Shown: positions 1 through 5,419 of the stretch, piece after piece
Position numbering within the stretch: the stretch's first letter is position 1
Layout: every line of letters begins with the position of its first letter
Source of the DNA: Amoebophrya sp. AT5.2
Taxonomy: Eukaryota; Sar; Dinophyceae; Syndiniales; Amoebophryaceae
Length of the DNA: 13,116 bases
Reading direction: 5' to 3'
NCBI GenBank assembly: GCA_005223375.1
Contig: RXOD01005634.1
Location: forward strand, 1-13,116
The notes under the pieces: generated by a model
Database searches by the model: none
What the model saw: the letters and a program-made list of their open reading frames with translations, nothing else
Told to the model about the DNA's origin: nothing
Position numbers and translations under genes: made by a program

Positions 1-390
1 TATGGATTGTTTCAACCTCTAAATAGAGATGGGAGTTCATTCCGGTCGGTGTCTCAGTCTCTCTGTCTGTGTGCACCTGACAAGTTTCGAAGAAGATGCG
101 TCTCTCGTGTCATTCTCCTCGTTTCTGTCCTCTCTTCGTTTCTGTCCGAGTCCGTGAGACGTGGTTGATCTCATGTCCCGTTCCGGTGTTGGCTTCGGTC
201 CGTACAATTTGTCCTCGTCGGCACTGAAACTGACGATCGATCGGTTACGATTTTCCTGGAAAATTTATGGATATTTTATTAGCCCTCGGGGTCGGGCGGT
301 GAATATGAATATAAGCAAATCAAACTTCTCTGTTGATCGAGTTTTTTATCTATATATAAATACAAGCCTCCGCTTGTTGTCTTCCACCTC
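1..390. other. Left-edge non-coding stretch
   Basis: I see no convincing gene. The strand is pyrimidine-rich at 45-150 and carries an 11-bp direct repeat (CGTTTCTGTCC at 120-130 and 137-147). An 81-codon ORF at 161-406 lacks the codon bias of the large genes below and has no recognisable motif, so I treat it as chance. The segment probably contains the promoter and 5' untranslated region of the gene beginning near 406. Confidence 0.5.
351..362 (+). promoter_or_regulatory. TATA-like sequence upstream of candidate gene A
   Basis: TATATATAAATA lies 44 bases before the ATG at 406 in an AT-rich stretch that begins with a T-run. Position and sequence fit a core promoter, but the surrounding DNA is generally AT-rich and many alveolate promoters lack canonical TATA boxes, so this is only suggestive. 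Confidence 0.25.
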
Positions 391-397
391 CTTTCAG
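384..397 (+). promoter_or_regulatory. Pyrimidine-rich 3' splice acceptor before the ATG at 406
   Basis: A pyrimidine tract ends in TTTCAG at 392-397, a textbook 3' splice-site shape, only eight bases before ATG 406. It could end an intron in the 5' untranslated region or receive a trans-spliced leader, as in dinoflagellates. No leader donor lies in the window, so the two cannot be distinguished from sequence. Confidence 0.45.
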
Positions 398-405
398 ATT
401 CATTG

Positions 406-416
406 ATGGCCGCGAG
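406..416 (+). CDS. Candidate first coding exon of gene A (MAA...)
   Basis: The ATG at 406 opens Met-Ala-Ala, and after two more bases of the next codon the sequence runs into GAG|GTAAGA, a near-perfect 5' splice site at 417. The exon is preceded by a good acceptor at 396-397. Splicing to an acceptor TAG ending at 586 keeps the frame (phase 2) and leads through Ser-Cys-Ser-Gly-Arg into the Met codon at 600. The exon is tiny and the 586 acceptor lacks a strong pyrimidine tract, so the model rests on donor quality and frame compatibility. The alternative is that translation starts directly at ATG 600 with no coding intron. Confidence 0.35.
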
Positions 417-586
417 GTAAGAAAGTATACATAGAAGTACTTATAGTAGGTACATTCCGCAGTCCTAAACCTTATTAATTTGCCTTCCTTAGTCATCGCA
501 GACCACTAGGTTTAATATCTGACTCCGGCAAGTAGAAGTAAGTAAGTATCCCGAACATAGGTACAATCGAAGGAGCCCCCGCATAG

Positions 587-1088
587 CTGTTCGGGCCGAA
601 TGCCTCCCTCGCCCGAGCAGGAGCGGCGGCGCGACCGGCGGAGCCAGATGGTGCAGAGCCAGACTGCCGCCGCCGCGCGGTGCAACCAGCTTCACCAGAC
701 ACCAGCGACAGGCTCGTCATCTTCCAACGCGGCGCATCCGCATCTTCCGAAAAATCCGAATCCGTATCGTCCCCCGATGCGCGCGAGCCAGGTGGCCCCC
801 AATCGGAGAGCAGCCAATAACCAGCCCATGAGCCGGCAAGTGGTCACAAAGGAAGTAGACAGCAGGACGGGGCAACTGAAAGCGGGTGCGGTCGGGGCAG
901 GAGGTGCACCTCCGGCGGCGGGGCCAACAGTTGCGAAGGCGAACAAGTATAAGTCCAGCGCGAAATCCGGCCGCGTGTCGCAGGCGGAGACCACGCCCTT
1001 GCTGAAGAAAACGTACGAAACGACCACGCAGCTATCGAAGCCGCTCAAATTCTACCTCAACTTCGTCGTGCTGAACAAGGACGAACTG
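587..1088 (+). CDS. Gene A, main exon: basic, disordered protein of unknown function
   Basis: The frame is open from 561 to 1094 and contains ATG 600. The encoded segment is rich in Arg, Gln, Ala, Pro and Ser for about 130 residues, so it is probably disordered. It then changes to a more ordered stretch containing PLKFYLNFVVLNKDEL near 1040-1088. The frame meets TAA at 1095, but two donor-like sites precede it: CTG|GTACTG at 1089 (phase 0) and ACT|GTAAGT at 1094 (stronger, phase 2). The phase-0 donor joins cleanly to the exon at 1305; the stronger donor needs a phase-2 acceptor that I could not find nearby except at 1944. I recognise no domain. The antisense ORF at 692-1048 is treated as a shadow. 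Confidence covers the coding call, not the exact exon end. Confidence 0.5.
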
Positions 1089-1259
1089 GTACTGTAAGTA
1101 CTATAACTTTATCTAATAAGAGAAATCTAAGGCAACATTGCCGAAAGATATAGCATCATCATCTACAACAGGAACAGCGCACTTGTTCTAATACTTTGGC
1201 CACAGAAGTAGACGCATCCATCAGCATCACGATCGCAATAGCCAATTGGATCATCTTCG

Positions 1260-1327
1260 TTCTCCTCCACCTTGGACTCATAGCGAACCCATCGAACAAA
1301 TAAGGTTGAGTCCAAGGTGGAGGAGAA
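1260..1327. repeat. 21-bp perfect inverted repeat across an intron/exon junction
   Basis: The 21 bases at 1260-1280 are the exact reverse complement of 1307-1327, leaving a 26-base loop (1281-1306). The right arm is coding in the proposed exon (it covers Glu-Ser-Lys-Val-Glu-Glu) and the left arm is in the intron. The predicted acceptor, AATAAG ending at 1304, lies in the loop just inside the right arm. In RNA this would fold into a very stable hairpin presenting the 3' splice site in its loop. Confidence 0.9.
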
Positions 1328-1493
1328 GGTTGGCGGCGGCGTGTTTGGGCTTGGTATTACGAAGGCGATCGCATCAGCCGCCGCCAAAAAGTTCACCGAC
1401 GACGAGAAGGTGACCGACCCGGTCCTCGACGGGTTGATGGAGAAGATCCCGCAGACCATGCAGAGCGTTGGCATTTCCGTGCGCATGCAATAA
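1305..1493 (+). CDS. Gene A, candidate last exon
   Basis: After an acceptor-like AATAAG ending at 1304, an open frame of 62 codons (V-E-S-K-V-E-E-K-V-G-G-G through V-R-M-Q) runs to TAA at 1491-1493. Composition is protein-like and third positions are GC-rich, like the large genes in the window. Joined in phase 0 to 1088 it gives a protein of about 233 residues from ATG 406. It contains an amphipathic stretch, DGLMEKIPQTMQSVGISV. The same frame stays open past the stop to about 1750 and begins with a plausible continuation (KLALGVMRQVASAMDQTLK), so the TAA may be a true end, a nonsense mutation, or lie next to an unrecognised intron. No domain is recognised. Confidence 0.42.
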   Translation, partial: VESKVEEKVGGGVFGLGITKAIASAAAKKFTDDEKVTDPVLDGLMEKIPQTMQSVGISVRMQ

Positions 1494-1943
1494 AAACTCG
1501 CGCTGGGAGTTATGCGCCAGGTGGCATCGGCGATGGACCAGACGTTAAAGTATAGTTGTGAGCAACTGGTACTGGCTTATTTTATAGTAAAGGTACAGGA
1601 ACAGCACTACTTTCATCTTAGGGTTAGGCTTCGGCTCAGGCAATGGCAATGGGTCTCCCTCGTCCCCGTCCCGGTCCCCACTTGGCGAAGGCAAGTGCCG
1701 AGTATGATTGTGGGGAAATGTTTTAGCGGTGGCATCCTGCTCGCAGATCGATGAGTCCTTGCGAGGTGGGCGGGAAGAACTGGCACTGGAGCAGGGTCGT
1801 ACGGCTACGGACTAGAATTCAATGGGGATCGGCCCCGGTCGCCATAGCTCGTGTCGTGGCATCAATCTCTGGCCAGCTGTGGGCGGCAGACGCAGAAGAT
1901 ATATAATCGATAGATAGATATGGTCCTTCGCCATCGCTTCCAG
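1494..1943 (+). other. Stretch between candidate exons, partly coding-like
   Basis: No gene can be placed firmly here. 1494-1556 continues the frame of the previous exon past its stop. Around 1743-1806 a second coding-like stretch follows an acceptor-like CTCGCAG (I-D-E-S-L-R-G-G-R-E-E-L-A-L-E-Q) and stops at a TAG near 1815. A GATA-type short repeat lies at 1908-1920. A pyrimidine-rich acceptor, GCTTCCAG, ends at 1943. The stretch may be introns with small exons of the same gene. Confidence 0.35.
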
Positions 1944-2325
1944 ACGTGTGTTGGGTGTGATGTTGGTGGAAGTCCGGGACGTGGACCCGGTCGACATGAC
2001 GTATGCGGAGGCGCCCGAGCGGGGACCGGCTCTGAAGGCGATGGTGGAGGCCATGATTAAGCTGGAGCTGAAGGACGGGCTGGAAGCGCTGTGGCTGAAG
2101 ATGATGGAGAAGGCGAAACACGGGCTCATGGCCAAGTTTCAGATGATGCTTCCGGAAAACCTGAAGAAAACGAACAACGTGGACCTCGCGGTAATGTGCT
2201 TCGAGGAGGAGCCCCAAAGCGAGTTTTTCTGCACCTGGCTCGGGCTCACCAGTGGGGAGGAAAGACTAGCCTACGCGAGGGAGATGAAACAAAAGCAAAT
2301 CACCGAGAGGGAGAGAAAAAAATGA
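1944..2325 (+). CDS. Coding exon or small gene B: helical, Met/Lys-rich protein of unknown function
   Basis: An open frame with an acceptor-like GCTTCCAG immediately before it runs to TGA at 2323-2325. Read as a stand-alone gene, the first ATG is at 1960, giving 121 residues. Read as an exon, it would start at 1944 in phase 2, compatible with the strong GTAAGT donor at 1094. The product begins L-V-E-V-R-D-V-D-P-V-D-M, then has a long predicted helix rich in Met, Leu, Lys and Glu (GLEALWLKMMEKAKHGLMAK). A hydrophobic/acidic segment (VDLAVMCFEEE, FFCTWLGL) and a charged Lys/Glu/Arg tail follow. GC-rich third positions support coding. The opening L-V-E and the G-L-M-x-K motif loosely resemble the exon at 1305, hinting at two diverged repeats. 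No known family is recognised. Confidence 0.45.
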
Positions 2326-2425
2326 AATATACTGTTTACTCCGCAATACTGGTAGTTCTTGTACAAAAGTAATCGATTGGGATTGCAGTGGGCGAGCGAC
2401 CAATACGCGAGTAAGCCTCATCTAG

Positions 2426-2519
2426 GCGCCTGCTCAATGAATATGCTGAAGCGGTGGAGGTAGCATCGGCGGTGAGAGAGCTCAAGGCCAAGGGTCAGCT
2501 GCGTAGTCATACTGAGTAA
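2426..2519 (+). CDS. Candidate short 3' exon (RLLNEYAEAVEVASAVREL...)
   Basis: An acceptor-like TCTAG ends at 2425, and the sequence then reads R-L-L-N-E-Y-A-E-A-V-E-V-A-S-A-V-R-E-L-K-A-K-G-Q to a TAA at 2517-2519. The peptide is a convincing amphipathic helix and uses GC-rich codons. It needs a phase-2 donor upstream; GTGCTT at 2196, inside the preceding exon, has the right phase but would remove coding-like sequence. It may be an alternative 3' exon of gene A/B or a remnant of one. Confidence 0.28.
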
Positions 2520-3326
2520 TATCCTCGTACGGTTCTCGTAGGTGATTAAGAAATTCAATTACTTAATACATTATCGAGCTGGGATCGTGATGTCGCATGA
2601 AGTACAGAGAGATACGGTATGGTCGACCCTCGACCGATGCTGACGCGTGGACACCGTCGACATCCCGGCTGTGGTGCAGACGGTCGCGGTACTCATGACC
2701 ACACAGCACTAAAGTTGCATGCTTTTTGTTCTTTCAATTCTTGCTAAAACTAACGCTAACGGGGAGAAAAACTACGCTTTTCGTGGAAAAGAAATGCTTG
2801 TAGTTTCGTCCGTTGCCACTGTGGAGCAGTTGTCTTTTTGCAACAGAGTCCGTGTCGTTGACGGAGCGTATGTCTACTATGTGGAAGAATCAAGAAAAAG
2901 AATGTGCAACAAGCAATTCCGTCGTGGAAGACCCAAACGCAACCCCCCGCCAAGTACCCCCTTGCCAAAAGCTCTACGTCTGCTTATGTCGTGCCGTGAT
3001 GAGCGCAAATCTTCGTCTTCAATGGAGTGCGAGTAATGTCGTCGTGCTCGTGGCTTCCCACAGAACTAGACCTTTGTTTCATTTTATTTCTTTGGATGAA
3101 ATACTTTTAATTGGCTCCATCTTCTTCTTCTCCAGGAGGGCCGATCGGACTGAACGAACCAAAAATGTGCTGCCTGCCTGGCATCGCCCCGCCTGCATAC
3201 TCTTTCCCTTTTTACCGTTTTCTTTTTTACTTTGCAGCATGGATGTAATTAATATTACATGTCATTTCTTTGTCTTTCTCTAGTAGAGTGCGTAGAGTAC
3301 TAGCTGTAGCTGCTGCACACATCTTC
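2520..3326. other. AT-richer spacer with no firm gene
   Basis: The region differs from the flanking genes in composition. A short 2647-2663 match to 1981-1997 (15 of 17 bases, reading V-D-T-V-D-I against V-D-P-V-D-M) may be a decayed copy of part of the upstream exon. GGTCGA/TCGACC forms a small inverted repeat near 2621-2636. ATGTAAT and ATTACAT (about 3242-3259) form another. Two overlapping ORFs (2719-3036 and 2813-3283) lack the codon bias of the strong genes. From 3100 to 3285 the strand is T- and C-rich. Confidence 0.45.
2719..3036 (+). CDS. Weak hypothetical small ORF with an AT-hook-like motif
   Basis: This 105-codon ORF has a short hydrophobic start (M-L-F-V-L-S-I-L-A). It contains R-R-G-R-P-K-R followed by a Pro-rich segment near residues 68-80. 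R-G-R-P is the core of AT-hook DNA-binding motifs, but a single short basic match is weak evidence. Codon third positions are not GC-biased as in the clear genes, and an overlapping ORF of 156 codons in another frame is equally open. I list it as a possibility only. Confidence 0.15.
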   Translation: MLFVLSILAKTNANGEKNYAFRGKEMLVVSSVATVEQLSFCNRVRVVDGAYVYYVEESRKRMCNKQFRRGRPKRNPPPSTPLPKALRLLMSCRDERKSSSSMECE

Positions 3327-3416
3327 ATCAAACCCTTTAGGTTTCCGGGGCGATCATATCAAACCCTTTGGGTTCCGGGGGTTCCGGGGTGATCGCCCCG
3401 GAACCCGAAGGGATAA
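3327..3416. repeat. Cluster of GGGTTCCGGGG-type direct and inverted repeats
   Basis: Three copies of a unit of about 27 bases lie together. Copy 1 is at 3327-3355 (ATCAAACCCTTTAGG then TTTCCGGGGCGATC). Copy 2, at 3358-3394, is extended by an extra GTTCCGGGG. Copy 3 is inverted at 3391-3416. Positions 3379-3389 pair perfectly with 3396-3406 (GGGTTCCGGGG / CCCCGGAACCC) around a 6-base loop containing GATC. A longer imperfect stem forms if the first half of copy 2 is used. The cluster looks like a small inverted-repeat element or tandem-duplicated hairpin in the 5' region of the next gene. Confidence 0.85.
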
Positions 3417-3453
3417 TTTCTAAAGAGAAAGAGCTATCGCTATCTTTCTAAAG
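3417..3453. repeat. Direct repeat TTTCTAAAG with inner inverted repeat, abutting the start codon
   Basis: TTTCTAAAG occurs at 3417-3425 and 3445-3453, 28 bases apart. Between and overlapping them AGAAAGA pairs with TCTTTCT, and CTATC occurs twice around a central CG. The right copy ends in AG two bases before the ATG at 3456, so it could serve as a splice acceptor. The paired nine-base repeats may be the footprint of an insertion or simply part of the repeat cluster. Confidence 0.65.
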
Positions 3454-3455
3454 GG

Positions 3456-5042
3456 ATGCAGATGGCGCCGCGCGTCCGCCGTGCAGTGGTGATGTGCTTC
3501 GCGGCTGGGGGCCTACTTACTAGTCTCGATGTTGGCCGCGTGCACCAGGTGCGCGCCTCGTACTTCCTGTGGCAGTGGAGCGACCGCCTGCTTGGCGGGC
3601 GTCCTACCCTCACCCGCAATGACCTGAACCCGCACGAAGCGAGCGGTGGAGATGATCCACTTCGGCCGGAGCCTCCCCTTCCCCCTGGGCGCAACCCGAT
3701 CGTGCTGCTGCGGCGGGCGGAGTCTCCCTACAGCTCTTACTCCCGGCAGCAGAAACTGCTGAACGTCTACATCCCCCAGGTGAGAGAACAGTTTTTCGCC
3801 TTGTCGGCGCAGCAGAAGAAAAAGAAGCTCGGTTCGTGGATTCCGCCGCTTCGCGAACTCCTCGGGCGGGCTCAAGTTGAGAAGAGGGTGAAGAGCGCAA
3901 TCGCGGACCAGTGGGCCGGGGAGCTCGCGCCGCTGCAACCAGAGGACGACGGGAAGATGAAACAGTTTCCCGAGCTGAGCGCCAGCATCGACACCTTTCT
4001 GTACAGCTCGAACTACCTTGACACCAACTCCTCAAGCCGAACATGGGGAAGAAGTCCCAGGAAACAGCTAAGCGAGAAACGGAAGATGGAAATTCGGGAG
4101 GTGGAGCGGACGTTTGCCTTCGGATACGAGCTATTGCGGATGTGCGCCGTGGAAAAGTACGAGTCGCAGTTCTTCCAGGCTTATCTGGAGACCCCCTACC
4201 GAGAACGGCTCGAACAAACAGAAGAACTCCTGCGCCGGCTAGAAGCTGTCTCAGAAGATGTTGGGGAGGAAAGGGATCAGGAGGCGCTGCGACATTTCGC
4301 GAGGGTCGCGGACGCGTTGGAGGAGGACCCGGTGCTGGGCGCGTTCAAAGTCCCGGACGAAGGAGGCCACGACGATAAAAGTCTAGCAGAGGCGGTGAAG
4401 ATGCTTTTCAATAAGCCGTTTCCGAGCGCGAACTGGAACCTGCACGACCCGGAGCAGGAGCGCACCGGCAACCGCCTCCCCATGTACCCCTTGAATCTCA
4501 CCCGATCCACCGGCCCTTTATACCTGTTGCGAAGAGACGCCATCGCGTCGGAACGCCAGAAGGAGGACCTGAAGAACGGGGCGGCGGTGTTTTTCCGGCG
4601 GCTGGTGGGCATGTTTTTGCCGGTGGCGTTTCTGTGGTCCCCCGTGTTGTACGGCGGGGCGCAGGACGACCGCGGCTGCCTGCTCGCGTGGGTGGGCAAC
4701 CTGAACCGGACCTCGCAGGACGATAACAAGGCCATCCCGGACGCCGTGAAACAATTGGCGGGCGCCGCCTCCCAAAAACTGCTCGACCACATCCACGCCG
4801 GGGACAGGATGCTGAGCGTGTTCGGGAAGGGGGGGGATCCCGACTCCGAGCTGGCCGAGGAACAGGACCGCGACGTCTGCGTGCGGGGGAGACACTACAG
4901 CAAGTACGTTTACGAGGAGCTTATAAAGGTGCTGGAGCGGAACCTGGGGCACCCCTGCGTGCGGCTGATGCAGTGGCTGCGGCGGCACCAGGTGGTGGGA
5001 AGAGCCACGCGCTGGAACCTGGAGGCAAGACTAAGAGTGTAG
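3456..5042 (+). CDS. 528-residue protein of unknown function, possibly secreted or membrane-associated
   Basis: A long uninterrupted frame with strong GC bias at third positions; first ATG 3456, second Met two codons later. Residues 5-24 (RVRRAVVMCFAAGGLLTSL) resemble a signal peptide with a basic N-terminus. Residues 60-80 are Pro/Asp-rich. Residues 100-290 are highly charged and helical, with possible coiled coil near 205-290. Residues 378-400 form a moderately hydrophobic stretch (FLPVAFLWSPVLYG) that could be a membrane segment or a buried core. The C-terminal third has Y-S-K-Y-V-Y-E-E-L-I and a Cys-containing helix. I recognise no family. The 3' end is uncertain: skipping 4992-5035 as a 44-base intron would replace the last 17 residues with a protein-like tail (see findings). 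Immediately upstream is the repeat cluster. Confidence 0.8.
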   Translation: MQMAPRVRRAVVMCFAAGGLLTSLDVGRVHQVRASYFLWQWSDRLLGGRPTLTRNDLNPHEASGGDDPLRPEPPLPPGRNPIVLLRRAESPYSSYSRQQKLLNVYIPQVREQFFALSAQQKKKKLGSWIPPLRELLGRAQVEKRVKSAIADQWAGELAPLQPEDDGKMKQFPELSASIDTFLYSSNYLDTNSSSRTWGRSPRKQLSEKRKMEIREVERTFAFGYELLRMCAVEKYESQFFQAYLETPYRERLEQTEELLRRLEAVSEDVGEERDQEALRHFARVADALEEDPVLGAFKVPDEGGHDDKSLAEAVKMLFNKPFPSANWNLHDPEQERTGNRLPMYPLNLTRSTGPLYLLRRDAIASERQKEDLKNGAAVFFRRLVGMFLPVAFLWSPVLYGGAQDDRGCLLAWVGNLNRTSQDDNKAIPDAVKQLAGAASQKLLDHIHAGDRMLSVFGKGGDPDSELAEEQDRDVCVRGRHYSKYVYEELIKVLERNLGHPCVRLMQWLRRHQVVGRATRWNLEARLRV

Positions 5043-5199
5043 GGGGCGAGAACAACTTCATCTACCTCCAGCAGCTGGAGAGGACCATATCGACCATAGA
5101 TAAGTAGCCATGCAAGTGATAGGCTCGGAGTCGGAACAAAAAGAGACATCGAGGTCGACCGCTTTTTAGATCATTTTTTTTAGGCTGTAAAAATATTAA
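5043..5199. other. Short spacer after the 528-residue gene
   Basis: 5045-5107 is open in another frame and reads like protein (NNFIYLQQLERTIST, ending at a TAG at 5105-5107), which may be an alternative end of the upstream gene. 5150-5199 is AT-rich with an eight-T run. I see no other feature here. Confidence 0.4.
5172..5183 (+). promoter_or_regulatory. T-run/AG acceptor upstream of the 484-codon gene
   Basis: TTTTTTTTAG at 5174-5183 is a strong 3' splice-site shape. It lies 16 bases before ATG 5200, the start of a possible first exon of the next gene. It could be a trans-splice acceptor for a spliced leader or end an intron in the 5' untranslated region. Confidence 0.4.
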
Positions 5200-5243
5200 A
5201 TGGCGATGCAGTTGCCCCCAAAGGGAAAAGATGCACGAAAATA
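5200..5243 (+). CDS. Possible first coding exon of the 484-codon gene
   Basis: The main frame downstream has no ATG near its start: it is open from 5388 and the first usable codons are non-AUG. ATG 5200 follows a strong acceptor-like T-run/AG and reads M-A-M-Q-L-P-P-K-G-K-D-A-R-K before a TAG. A GTGATC donor at 5244 would split that TAG as TA. Joining it to acceptor GTTACCAG, ending at 5419, gives TAC and continues in frame as C-W-P-R-H-S-V-L-A-E-D. Phase and frame fit, but the donor is weak, so this is a proposal. Confidence 0.3.
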
Positions 5244-5419
5244 GTGATCGATTGTGATCCTAGAGCCCCCTTCTTTCCTTGTTGCCTTCCCTCATCTGTA
5301 GAACTAGAAAAGCCTTGCGAATGAAGTGCACCTCCGGAAATACCTCGGAGTTTCGCTTTATCATATCGGCCACTTGCTATACTTTAATTAATTGTTAGAC
5401 TTCATCTTACCGTTACCAG

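Noticed and set aside
161..406. 81-codon ORF at the left edge, sharing the string I-D-R-L-R-F with the ERMP1-like protein
   Set aside because: The shared string comes from an ATCGATCGGTT-type word in both places and has no wider similarity. The ORF lacks codon bias and overlaps promoter-like sequence.
1491..1493. Genome-wide reassignment of stop codons
   Set aside because: The three long ORFs together have over 2300 codons with no internal TAA, TAG or TGA and many CAA/CAG Gln codons. Under a Gln-reassigned code, some TAA/TAG should appear inside them.
1479..1509. 31-base micro-intron (GTGCGC...GGGAG) that would remove the TAA at 1491
   Set aside because: Its removal shifts the frame and leads to a stop within about 13 codons, so it does not rescue the reading frame.
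2813..3283. 156-codon + strand ORF
   Set aside because: It overlaps another ORF, is rich in Phe/Ser from a T/C-rich tract, and lacks third-position GC bias.
3327..3416. CRISPR array
   Set aside because: There are only three imperfect repeats, one of them inverted, with no spacers of uniform length and no cas genes. The context is eukaryotic.
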